A stretch of 64,000 nucleotides of DNA from Pantoea deleyi (GTDB lineage Bacteria > Pseudomonadota > Gammaproteobacteria > Enterobacterales > Enterobacteriaceae): assembly GCF_022647325.1 (NCBI RefSeq), contig NZ_CP071405.1:1-64000 (forward strand), in the 5' to 3' direction. The translations under genes were made by a program, and so were the position numbers. Each line of letters opens with the position of its first letter. Positions within the stretch are counted from its first letter, which is position 1. The notes below the pieces were generated by a model. That model made no database searches. It was given only the letters and a program-made list of their open reading frames with translations, and was not told the DNA's origin. Positions 10,838 to 18,564 of the stretch are shown one piece after another.

Positions 10838-11338
10838 TCAGGCGGTGATCGCGATCGGGGTGGCGATATCAGCGCAGCACGCCTCCCCCACGATGCGAAA
10901 ATAGTCATCCACCGCCAGCGCGATCGACCTCTCCAGTTCGCCCGCGTTAAACCACAGCGTGCCGGCCTGCTGCAGGCGCGAATCGACCCGCAACGCCAGC
11001 CGGTCATCAAAACTAAAGGGCGGCACCGCCCCCATCACACAGCCGGTCAGCGCCTGCGCCTCTGCCGGATCGGCAAAAGAGGATTTTTTGCCGCCGATGG
11101 CGCGCGCCGCGCTTTTAAAATTGATCCGGCAGTCGCCCGGCACAATCGCCAGCAGCGGACGCGACGGCGCACCGTCGGGCATCACGACCGTCAGCACCAT
11201 CGCCTTGGCCGCCTGGCTCAGCGCATTGCCGCGTATCTCGCTGATCTGGTCGGTCTGCCCGACCGCCGCATGTTCTACCACCCGGTAGCTGGCCTGATGC
11301 TGATCCAGCAGCGCAGTAATTTTTTCAAACGTCGTCAT
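10838..11338 (-). CDS. YbaK/YeaK-family aminoacyl-tRNA deacylase
   Basis: A 166-residue INS/YbaK-domain protein resembling E. coli YeaK. Family features are visible: ISEIRGNALSQAAKAMVL around residues 30-50 and TGCVMGAVPPFSFDDRL around 105-121. Relatives hydrolyse tRNAs charged with the wrong amino acid. The ATG at 11338 is chosen because GAGGAGAAGG lies just upstream. It sits inside a biosynthetic-looking operon next to an amino-acid exporter. A self-protection role, clearing tRNA charged with a toxic amino-acid analogue, is an attractive inference; the sequence itself shows only the family. Confidence 0.85.
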   Translation of the reverse strand: MTTFEKITALLDQHQASYRVVEHAAVGQTDQISEIRGNALSQAAKAMVLTVVMPDGAPSRPLLAIVPGDCRINFKSAARAIGGKKSSFADPAEAQALTGCVMGAVPPFSFDDRLALRVDSRLQQAGTLWFNAGELERSIALAVDDYFRIVGEACCADIATPIAITA

Positions 11339-11367
11339 TCCCTTCTCCTCTTCTGGCACAGCCCGGC

Positions 11368-12168
11368 TTAGCTCCAGGCGATAGCGTGTTTCATCTTTTT
11401 GTCGGTCAGCCCGAAAAAGAACCCCATCGTGATGCGGGTGTCCCCGTCGACCCGATCGATCTCATGATAAAAAGCGGGATTAAACAGATAAATATCGCCA
11501 CTGCGCGGCGAAAATTCGCAAATTTCACTGTTTTCGATCACCCCGCGGCGATACCCCAGCTCACCGGCCGTCTTGAACTGCTCATCCTCCGGCGCCCACT
11601 TTTTGTTGAAGATGCGCAGCGCTCCGCCCGCACTGCATTCCTGCAGGCAGACCACGCAGCTGAGCTGATGCAGGATGTTCGTCACCGCCAGCGAGGTGGC
11701 GGCCGCATCGCGCACGATATTGTCGTTATGCAGCGGGTTCGCGACGCCATCGGCGTGAAAACGGACGATAGAACCGGCGTAGTCCCCTTTCCCCGGCTCA
11801 TGGGCGACGCGCAGGCTTTCCAGCCGCAGCGCATGCTCAACCCAGCGGTAGATCTGCTCACGCAGCGCCTCCAGCGAGGCGGGCAGTGAGGGCTGGATAT
11901 CGCGCAGTTCGGTAAAGTAGTTATCGGGGGCGGCGGTGTGGCGTGCCAGAAAGGGGCCAAGCGTGGTCAGCGCGCCGTTGGGATAGTGGGAAACCCGGAT
12001 CTTCTCCCGGCACTGCTGCAGGTCAGCCACCACCGCCTCACGCACCGCAGGGGTCAGAAAATTGCGCAGCACCAGCAGCGGCACCCTGGCGGTCACGATG
12101 TCATCCAGCCAGGTCGATTCCACAAACATGTTGGGATTAATCACGCGGAACTGATTGAAAATTGCCAT
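11368..12168 (-). CDS. Fe(II)/2-oxoglutarate-dependent oxygenase
   Basis: A 266-residue double-stranded beta-helix oxygenase. The facial triad is visible: His147-x-Asp149 in NPLHNDN and a distal His235 in FNPAFYHEID. Arg245 in DGDTRITMGFF is placed to bind 2-oxoglutarate. Such enzymes hydroxylate, desaturate, epoxidise or halogenate; the HxD carboxylate argues against a halogenase. The ATG at 12168 is 5 bp after the amidotransferase stop, with GGAG inside the end of that gene, indicating tight translational coupling. It is the tailoring enzyme of the cluster. The substrate is not predictable from sequence alone. Confidence 0.85.
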   Translation of the reverse strand: MAIFNQFRVINPNMFVESTWLDDIVTARVPLLVLRNFLTPAVREAVVADLQQCREKIRVSHYPNGALTTLGPFLARHTAAPDNYFTELRDIQPSLPASLEALREQIYRWVEHALRLESLRVAHEPGKGDYAGSIVRFHADGVANPLHNDNIVRDAAATSLAVTNILHQLSCVVCLQECSAGGALRIFNKKWAPEDEQFKTAGELGYRRGVIENSEICEFSPRSGDIYLFNPAFYHEIDRVDGDTRITMGFFFGLTDKKMKHAIAWS

Positions 12169-12173
12169 CTTTA

Positions 12174-12881
12174 TCACTCCCTAAACGGTATCTCATAGAG
12201 TTCATGATTGTTCATTCGCCGCCAGTTACCGGCGCTGCCAGGTATCACTACGGGTTCAGAGGCGATCAGCGTGCAATCCTCCTGCTGCTGAAAGTGCATC
12301 GTAAAATAGTCGGGCCAGGGCGTGTCGTGCGGATACCACTGCCACGCCCAGGCTTTGTCGCGGGTAACGAAAATGGCATTGCCCGCGCTGCCGCCCGGCT
12401 CAACCTGCGCCATCTTTGCGCGCAGATAGTCGCGGGTGAAATCGGCGGGCGTGATCGCGTCCACCAGATAATGCAGATACTCTTCCGAATCGAAGCGCGA
12501 CGCCGCCAGGCCGAGGTGGCGATAGATCGTCGGCAGAAAACCGTTATGCATCATGTACCACTGATGTCCGCCACTGTTGCGCCACAGCGGATGAGAAAAC
12601 GCCATTCCCTGATTTTTACTCAGCGTGGCGTGGCGGACATGCACCGCCAGAAACCGGCTGCGCAGGCGATCCACATCAATCCCCGGCAGCGCGTCGGCGA
12701 ACGGGCCGGTGCCGTGCAGGGTGCGGATCTCCCCCGCGTCGAGCCACAGGCAGCCCCAGCCGTTGGGGTGCGACTTTATCGGGCCATCGTGATCGGCACT
12801 TTCGCCACAGCTCATGGCGCGCGCCGCCTCCAGAATCTGCGCGCTGTCGAACCGGCCGTGCGCCATAATCATCCTGCACAT
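12174..12881 (-). CDS. Class II glutamine amidotransferase (YafJ/EgtC-like)
   Basis: A 235-residue N-terminal-nucleophile amidotransferase. Cys2 (MCRMIMAHG) becomes the catalytic N-terminus after Met removal. NGWG at 40-43, HVRHAT at 81-86 and HNG at 112-114 are the usual glutamine-pocket motifs. No synthetase domain is fused. It overlaps the 3' end of the ATP-grasp gene by 13 bp and is followed by the oxygenase. With the PP-loop ATPase two genes upstream it could form a split asparagine-synthetase-like pair, the glutaminase supplying ammonia. Alternatively, like EgtC, it could remove a gamma-glutamyl group. The two roles cannot be separated here. Confidence 0.85.
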   Translation of the reverse strand: MCRMIMAHGRFDSAQILEAARAMSCGESADHDGPIKSHPNGWGCLWLDAGEIRTLHGTGPFADALPGIDVDRLRSRFLAVHVRHATLSKNQGMAFSHPLWRNSGGHQWYMMHNGFLPTIYRHLGLAASRFDSEEYLHYLVDAITPADFTRDYLRAKMAQVEPGGSAGNAIFVTRDKAWAWQWYPHDTPWPDYFTMHFQQQEDCTLIASEPVVIPGSAGNWRRMNNHELYEIPFRE

Positions 12882-14143
12882 ACTTTGTCTCTCCCTGCGC
12901 TGACGGGCTGAGCGTCAACGATCTGCTGAAACGTGGTCATAATGGGTTCCCGCGAGGTTGCGGAGAGGCTGAACGTTGCCAGAATGCCCGCATGGCGGGT
13001 CAGATCGGCATAGAGCGATGAACGGGACGAAACCTGCAACGCAGGCAATCTGAGGACGGGCAGCAGCGCGCCCTGCTGATGGTCGTCGATCCAGCGTTCG
13101 GCCGCCTGCAGCTGCGCCGGTTGCCGTAACCGCAGCTGACCGACCGCGCCGGAGCCGGCAAACGCAAAGCGGGGCAACGTGCCGCCCGCCTCCAGCCGGA
13201 AAGCGATCTCCGCCCAGTTGACGCCCGTCACCGCCTGCACCAGCGCGGCCACCCCCATGCCAGAGAGCCGGAACCCCATCTCCAGAAAATGGGGTACGCC
13301 ATTAACCACGATAAAATCGATGTGAAACGCGCCCTGGCGGTAGCCAAAGGTTTCACAGCAGAAGCGCATCAGGCTGATGAACGACGCAGGCAGGGCCGTC
13401 GCCGCCATCGCCACATGCCCCGACTCGCAGAAGCTGACGCAGCCCTCCGCATCCCGCGGCTGTTCAATCACTTTCTGACAGCAGGTCAGCGCCTGAGGCG
13501 CGCCCTGATGCACCACGCCCTGCAGCGAAAATTCCGTGCCCATCAGCGCGCTTTCCACGATAAAGCCGCTGAAGCCGCGCCCGCCGTAGTTCATGGTCTG
13601 CACCAGCTTCTGCACCACGCTGTGCAGCTGGCCCGCGTGCTCGACCAGCCAGATACCCAGCCCGCCGCCGCCATCCACCGGTTTCACCACGCAGGGATAG
13701 ATCAGCGCCTGCCCGGCATCCAGGATGCTGAGCGGCGAGGCGAAAAAGCGGAACTCCGGCTGCGGAAAGCGCGGCCAGGCTTTTTTCAGCGCCATGCGCT
13801 GCGCATACTTATCCAGCGGGATAAAGGCGGCGTCCGCGTCCGGTCCGGCCAGCATCTCACGCAGCCGTCCGGCGCTGGCGTTATAGGCGTCAAAGCCCGC
13901 CAGCACCACCGTCGGATGCGCCAGTAAACCGGCGTGCAGATAGGCCTGCATCACCTCCCACGGGTTTTCAGGGCGGTCGAGGCGGATGATCAGATCAAAC
14001 GGCAGCGCCAGGCTGATTGACTGGTAATCGACAAAGTCACCCATCTCCGCCAGCACGGTAACGTACCCGTCGCGCTTCGCCACCGCACACCAGGGGTTAA
14101 GTCCGTCGCGGGTGGCGCCAATTTGCAGGAAAATCTTCTTCAT
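12869..14143 (-). CDS. ATP-grasp ligase
   Basis: A 424-residue ATP-grasp protein. The N-domain (MKKIFLQIGATRDG, like a glycine-rich pre-ATP-grasp Rossmann unit) is followed by the ATP-binding segment YPCVVKPVDGGGGLGIWLV at residues 149-167, with Lys154 as ATP ligand. FIVESALMGTEFSLQG (about 194-209) and the metal-binding HFLEMGFRLSG (about 285-295) complete the fold. Such enzymes join a carboxylate to an amine through an acyl phosphate, as in dipeptide ligases. It lies 17 bp after the PP-loop gene and overlaps the amidotransferase by 13 bp. Likely role: amide or peptide bond formation in the pathway product. Confidence 0.85.
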   Translation of the reverse strand: MKKIFLQIGATRDGLNPWCAVAKRDGYVTVLAEMGDFVDYQSISLALPFDLIIRLDRPENPWEVMQAYLHAGLLAHPTVVLAGFDAYNASAGRLREMLAGPDADAAFIPLDKYAQRMALKKAWPRFPQPEFRFFASPLSILDAGQALIYPCVVKPVDGGGGLGIWLVEHAGQLHSVVQKLVQTMNYGGRGFSGFIVESALMGTEFSLQGVVHQGAPQALTCCQKVIEQPRDAEGCVSFCESGHVAMAATALPASFISLMRFCCETFGYRQGAFHIDFIVVNGVPHFLEMGFRLSGMGVAALVQAVTGVNWAEIAFRLEAGGTLPRFAFAGSGAVGQLRLRQPAQLQAAERWIDDHQQGALLPVLRLPALQVSSRSSLYADLTRHAGILATFSLSATSREPIMTTFQQIVDAQPVSAGRDKVCAG

Positions 14144-14160
14144 CGCCTTGCCTTACCGGG

Positions 14161-15627
14161 TCAACGCCCGGAAATGATTTCCGTCACGATGTCATTCAGC
14201 ACACCGTTACTGACCTGAATCACCGCCTTGTGGGGATCAAAGCGCAGGATGCGCGACAGCGGATCGTCACTTTTTCCCTCCAGCAGCGAGCTGACCGGGC
14301 TGCTCTGCCAGCAGTGCCGCATCTGCGTCAGCGTCATGCCGGAGAGTTGCATCAGCTGCCGGGCCAGCGCCAGATCGTCGCTGCGCTGATCGAGCAGGTC
14401 GCGGATTGCCGCCTCATCGAGCGGAATCTGCTGCTGCACCAGCCACTGTGTGAGCTGCGCGCCCTGCCCCAGGAAGGGGGAGTAGATCAGGCAGATCAAT
14501 TGCTCTTCGCACAGATCAAACGCCTCCTGCGCAAACGCTGCCGCGCGCTGCCGCTGCCGCTGAATGGCGGCCTCATCCTGATAGCGCGCCGCCATCTCCT
14601 CGATGAGCGCAGACGGAAAATCTTTCTTCACCATCAGCGCCAGCGCAAAACGCACATATTCGCGGATCCCTTCGGCATAGCTGCGCTGCAGCAGCGTCTC
14701 GGCCCGCAGACCGCGCAGGTGCGCCATCAGCGTCGGGTTACCGCAGTCGGACTCAGAAAAACTGAACATCAGCGCATCAAACCGGAAGCCCATAAAGTCG
14801 CAGAGCAGCGCCCAGTGCGCGCCCGCCTCATAGGCGGTGTCCTGATAGATATTGAAAAACAGCGGATCGCGCGCCAGCTGATGCGTGATGCGATGCGCGG
14901 GCGTCAGCTGATCGGCACCATAGACCTCGCTGAAGTAGCGACCGGCCACGCCGTCCAGTGTCTGCAGAAACCCGCTGAAGCCCCGGCTTTTGTCCGCCAC
15001 CGGCGCATCAAACAGGCGTGAAAGATGACGCGCCCAGGCCAGATAGGCGGCCTGCTCCTGCGGCGAGTCACCGGTGATAATCAGATCCACGCCGCCGTTG
15101 TGGTCTGCCGCCAGGCCAAAGGAGTTCACCATGCTGAGGTTGCAGGCGTTGCAGAAGGTCGAGCGGGCATCGGCACGAAACCGGTGGCCATTCATCAGCA
15201 CATCGTTGCGATTCTGCTGCCGCACGCTCTCCGGCATCGGCAGGTCGCGGGCAAAAGGCCGGATCAGCAGGCCATCCACCACCAGACACTCCACCCGTTC
15301 ATCGTCGTGCATGGCCAGCGCCTGATAAACGCGGTCGATATTCTCCATCACGCTCTGGTTCATCCCCGCATGACGATTGGTGCTGACCCGCAGCGAGAAG
15401 GTGCTGCCCTGCTGCTGCCAGATCAGCCCCTGGATGTAGCGCACGTAGGCCACCATATAGCTGCTGTCTTTTCCCCCGCCATAGGCGAGCAGCACCCGGT
15501 TCTCCTCAGGCTGCTGCGTCCGGGGTAACGCCGTCAGCAGACGGGCCGCACAGCGCTGCGCCGACGCAATAATGGCGGGTGACAGCCAGGCCTCAATCTC
15601 CTTCATCATGGCGGGCAGATTATTCAT
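14161..15627 (-). CDS. PP-loop (adenine nucleotide alpha-hydrolase) ATPase
   Basis: A 488-residue protein with a PP-loop at residues 46-57 (LLAYGGGKDSSY), the SGGxDS-type motif that adenylates a substrate. Cys159 and Cys162 (STFCNACNLSM) resemble a metal-binding CxxC, and LIITGDSPQEQ at 182-192 is a second nucleotide-site element. PP-loop enzymes of this size include asparagine-synthetase-like and beta-lactam-synthetase-like amide formers and tRNA thiolation enzymes. I do not recognise an exact homologue. It is the promoter-proximal gene of the cluster, with AAGGA about 10 bp before the ATG, and it diverges from the MocR regulator. Likely it activates a carboxyl or carbonyl group in the pathway. 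Confidence 0.75.
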   Translation of the reverse strand: MNNLPAMMKEIEAWLSPAIIASAQRCAARLLTALPRTQQPEENRVLLAYGGGKDSSYMVAYVRYIQGLIWQQQGSTFSLRVSTNRHAGMNQSVMENIDRVYQALAMHDDERVECLVVDGLLIRPFARDLPMPESVRQQNRNDVLMNGHRFRADARSTFCNACNLSMVNSFGLAADHNGGVDLIITGDSPQEQAAYLAWARHLSRLFDAPVADKSRGFSGFLQTLDGVAGRYFSEVYGADQLTPAHRITHQLARDPLFFNIYQDTAYEAGAHWALLCDFMGFRFDALMFSFSESDCGNPTLMAHLRGLRAETLLQRSYAEGIREYVRFALALMVKKDFPSALIEEMAARYQDEAAIQRQRQRAAAFAQEAFDLCEEQLICLIYSPFLGQGAQLTQWLVQQQIPLDEAAIRDLLDQRSDDLALARQLMQLSGMTLTQMRHCWQSSPVSSLLEGKSDDPLSRILRFDPHKAVIQVSNGVLNDIVTEIISGR

Positions 15628-15726
15628 TTCTCACATTTCCTTCAGGTGAACGGCACCACGCGGTGGCCTGAACCCGGCACCGCCGGGCTGTTTAGCGTCA
15701 TGAATAATTAAGAGATGCAGCCTAAA

Positions 15727-15751
15727 GTACTTTGAATGTACTCTGTTGAAT
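15727..15751. promoter_or_regulatory. Candidate MocR operator (direct repeats) in divergent intergenic region
   Basis: Between the PP-loop gene and the MocR gene, GTACT-TTGAAT (15727-15737) is followed directly by GTACT, CTG-spaced, then TTGAAT again (15738-15742 and 15746-15751). The same stretch contains an inverted AGTAC/GTACT pair. MocR regulators usually bind direct repeats next to their own gene. The position upstream of the preferred MocR start fits an operator controlling both directions. Confidence 0.45.
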
Positions 15752-15784
15752 ATGCACAGATCAGCGCGATATGGGGTGGAACAG

Positions 15785-17236
15785 ATGGCCGATGTTGTCG
15801 GGGAACAGGAGAGTCAGCGCAGTCGTTACCGCCAGATAGCCGAACAGATCAAACAGGCGATTCATGCCGGTTCGCTGGCGCCCGACAGTCGTCTGCCGTC
15901 GGTGCGCACGCTGGCGACCCAGTACAATGTCAGCCTTACCACGGCGCTGAAAACCCTGCGCACGCTGGAGGATGAACGCTACGCCGTCGCCCGTCCCAAA
16001 TCGGGTTTTTTCGTTGCGCCGGAGCGGCCCCTGTCGCGTCAGCTGCCCGCCGTCAGCGAACAGCCGCGCGCCATCGCCCCGCTGGATGAGCAGACCGAAC
16101 TGCACCTGGCGATGCTCGGCTCAGACTGCCGGGTGCGGCTCGATCTGGCTAACGGCGACAGCGCGCTCTATCCGGTCAGGCGCATCGGCCTGCTGATGCG
16201 TCAGATGGGCTACAGCAAACCGGCCCTGCTCGGCAATACGGTCAAGGGCACCGGCTATGCGCCGCTGAAAATGGAAATCGCCCGCCGCGCGGTCGATTAC
16301 GGCTGCAATATCAGCGCCGACGATATCCTGATCACCAACGGCTGCATCGAGGCGATCTCGCTGTCGCTGCGGGCCACCACCCAGCCGGGGGACGTGGTGG
16401 CGGTAGAGTCGCCCTGCTATTTCGTGCTGCTGCAGATGCTGCATAACCTCAATCTGCGGGTGATCGAGGTGGAAGCCGGGCCGGAGGGGTATATCAACGT
16501 GGCGAAGCTGACCGGGCTGTTTCAGCGCCGGGCGGTGCGGGTCTTTCTTACCCTCTGTAACGTCAACAACCCGCTGGGCAAGAGCATTCCCAACGAGCAG
16601 AAAGCCTATATTGCCCGCCAGGCCGATGAAAACGATGTGGTGATCATTGAGGATGATATCTTCGGCGATACCGCCTTTGGCGAGCGGCGTCCCTTTCCGA
16701 TGCGCGCCTTCAGCCCCAACGCCATTCTCTGCAGCGGCTTCTCGAAAACCGTGGCGCCCGGCATCCGTATCGGCTGGGTTCACAGCGTCAACTACATGCG
16801 CAAAATCGCCTCGCTGAAATATACCTCGACCATGGGCACCTCGGTGCTGTCGCAGGCGGCGGTGGCGGAGCTGCTGCGCAGCGGCGGCTATGACGCTCAC
16901 CTGCGCAAGCTGCGGCGCGAGCTGGCGCGGCAGATCCATGAAATGCGCCAGTCGGTGCTGCGGGAGTTTCCGGCGGGAACCCGGGTGTCCGATCCGGAAG
17001 GGGGATACGTGCTGTGGGTGGAGATGCCCCGGCAGGCGCTGAACGTCCGCGAGCTGTTTCTGAAAGCGCGCAACGCGGGGATCGGCATTGCGCCGGGACA
17101 CATCTTCGCCACTGACCCGCGTTACGATCACTGCTTCCGGCTCAATGCCGGATTCGGCTGGAACCGGGAGGTGGAACAGGCGATTCAGCAGCTGGCACAG
17201 TGGTGCCAGCTGTCGTTACGCGAGCCGCAGGATTAG
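15785..17236 (+). CDS. MocR-type GntR/aminotransferase transcriptional regulator
   Basis: A 483-residue fusion of an N-terminal GntR winged helix (about residues 12-78, e.g. LPSVRTLATQYNVSLTTALKTL) and a C-terminal fold-type I aminotransferase domain. The PLP-binding lysine is Lys321 in SGFSKTVAPGIRIGWV. Such proteins (PdxR, GabR, TauR) sense PLP or an amino-group ligand and control adjacent genes. The start at 15785 has GGGGTGG just upstream; 15752 is an alternative ATG. It is divergent from the six-gene cluster and is the likely pathway regulator. Its stop overlaps the avtA stop by 3 bases, tail to tail, with no terminator between them. Confidence 0.9.
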   Translation: MADVVGEQESQRSRYRQIAEQIKQAIHAGSLAPDSRLPSVRTLATQYNVSLTTALKTLRTLEDERYAVARPKSGFFVAPERPLSRQLPAVSEQPRAIAPLDEQTELHLAMLGSDCRVRLDLANGDSALYPVRRIGLLMRQMGYSKPALLGNTVKGTGYAPLKMEIARRAVDYGCNISADDILITNGCIEAISLSLRATTQPGDVVAVESPCYFVLLQMLHNLNLRVIEVEAGPEGYINVAKLTGLFQRRAVRVFLTLCNVNNPLGKSIPNEQKAYIARQADENDVVIIEDDIFGDTAFGERRPFPMRAFSPNAILCSGFSKTVAPGIRIGWVHSVNYMRKIASLKYTSTMGTSVLSQAAVAELLRSGGYDAHLRKLRRELARQIHEMRQSVLREFPAGTRVSDPEGGYVLWVEMPRQALNVRELFLKARNAGIGIAPGHIFATDPRYDHCFRLNAGFGWNREVEQAIQQLAQWCQLSLREPQD

Positions 17237-18483
17237 CTGTCGCGCCAGGCGATTTCCACCTCTTCCGCCAGAATCTGCACCGCCCGCTCAATGTTCTCCG
17301 CGTCCGGCACATAATTCATCCGCATACACTGATGGGTGTGCGGCCACGCCTGCTCCAGGCCGGGGAAGAAGAAGTGGCCCGGCACCATCAGCACGCCACG
17401 CGCCTTAAGGCGCTGATAAAGCAGTTCTGTCGTGATCGGCAGATCGCGGAACCAGAGCCAGAGGAAAATCGCCCCTTCCGGCTTGTGGATCAGGCAGCGA
17501 TCTTCCGGCAGATAGCGTCGCAGGATTGCAAGGGTCTGCTGCACCTTCTGCTGATAAAACGGCTTAATCACCTCTTCAGAGAGACGCAGCAGATCGCCGC
17601 GACCGATCATCTCGTGGGCGATAGCCGGGCCGATACTGCCTGGCGCCAGGCTGATAATGCCGTTCATGTTACTCAGCGCGGAAATGGTCTTCTCGTCAGC
17701 GATGATGATGCCGCAGCGCGCGCCCGGCAGGCCGAGTTTCGACAGGCTCATGCAGAGGATGATGTTGGGATTCCACAGCGGACGGACCTCGCTGAAGATA
17801 ATGCCGGGGAACGGCACGCCATAGGCGTTGTCGATCAGCAGCGGCACATCATGCTGCTGCGCCAGCGCATCGAGCTGCATCAGCTCATCGTCGGTGATCA
17901 CGTTGCCGGTGGGGTTAGTCGGACGCGAGACGCAGATCAGCCCGACCTCATCGTTCATCGGCAGATGTTCGAAATCGACATGATATTTAAACTGCCCTTC
18001 CGGCAGCAGCTCAATGTTCGGCTTCGCCGAGACAAACAGCCCCTCTTCCAGGCCGGCATCCGCGTAGCCCAGGTATTCCGGCGCCAGCGGGAACAGCACC
18101 CGCTTTTTGCTGCCATCGGCCCGGCGACCGGCAAACAGGTTAAACAGATAGAAGAAGGCGCTCTGGCTGCCGTTGGTCAGGGCGATGTTCTGCGCGGTGA
18201 TCGGCCAGCGGAGCTGCTCGCTCAATAGCGCTGCCAGCGACGCCAGCAGCGTCGCCTTGCCGCGCGGGCCATCATAGTTACACAGCGCCTCGCTGAGTTT
18301 GCCTTCCTCATGCATCTGCTGCAGCAGCTGCTGAAAGTAGTCGTTCATGGCCGGGATCTGCGCCGGATTACCGCCCCCCAGCATGATGGTGCCAGGCGTA
18401 CGCAGGCCCGCGCCCATATCTTCCATCAGACGTGAGATGCCGGAATGTTGGGTAAATTTGTCGCCGAACTGAGAAAAGGACAT
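17233..18483 (-). CDS. avtA: Valine-pyruvate aminotransferase AvtA
   Basis: A 416-residue PLP-dependent transaminase that makes alanine from pyruvate with valine as donor (E. coli AvtA, transaminase C, is 417 residues). The N-terminus MSFSQFGDKFTQHSGISRLM and the lysine region LCMSLSKLGLPGARCG are characteristic; VSRPTNPTGNV binds PLP/substrate. It is convergent with the MocR gene, overlapping at the stop codons. No Shine-Dalgarno is obvious before the ATG at 18483. It has no clear functional tie to the neighbouring cluster, although an aminotransferase supplying an amino-acid precursor cannot be excluded. Confidence 0.93.
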   Translation of the reverse strand: MSFSQFGDKFTQHSGISRLMEDMGAGLRTPGTIMLGGGNPAQIPAMNDYFQQLLQQMHEEGKLSEALCNYDGPRGKATLLASLAALLSEQLRWPITAQNIALTNGSQSAFFYLFNLFAGRRADGSKKRVLFPLAPEYLGYADAGLEEGLFVSAKPNIELLPEGQFKYHVDFEHLPMNDEVGLICVSRPTNPTGNVITDDELMQLDALAQQHDVPLLIDNAYGVPFPGIIFSEVRPLWNPNIILCMSLSKLGLPGARCGIIIADEKTISALSNMNGIISLAPGSIGPAIAHEMIGRGDLLRLSEEVIKPFYQQKVQQTLAILRRYLPEDRCLIHKPEGAIFLWLWFRDLPITTELLYQRLKARGVLMVPGHFFFPGLEQAWPHTHQCMRMNYVPDAENIERAVQILAEEVEIAWRDS

Positions 18484-18526
18484 AACGGTTAAATATTTGT
18501 GATAGCGAATCGGGCGTCCACCATAA

Positions 18527-18545
18527 CGCCCGCCATCGGCGGGCG
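18527..18545 (-). terminator. Stem-loop after the ghrB/kguD reductase gene
   Basis: CGCCCGCC (18527-18534) and GGCGGGCG (18538-18545) form a perfect 8-bp stem with loop ATC, 20 bp past the reductase stop on the minus strand. The following minus-strand bases TTATGG are only weakly U-rich. Confidence 0.5.
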
Positions 18546-18564
18546 CAATGGAAAGGCGTGAGGA

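Noticed and set aside
9908..15627. Dapdiamide (dda) cluster of Pantoea
   Set aside because: That cluster also carries an ATP-grasp enzyme, an Fe/2OG oxygenase and an exporter, but it includes diaminopropionate-forming ddaA/ddaB genes, an NRPS module and an acyl-adenylating amide ligase. None is present here, and a deacylase and split glutaminase are added.
17200..18228. 342-residue plus-strand frame opposite avtA
   Set aside because: It is antisense to a well-conserved avtA and shows no recognisable domain. Similar shadows oppose the cluster genes, xylA and the pst genes.
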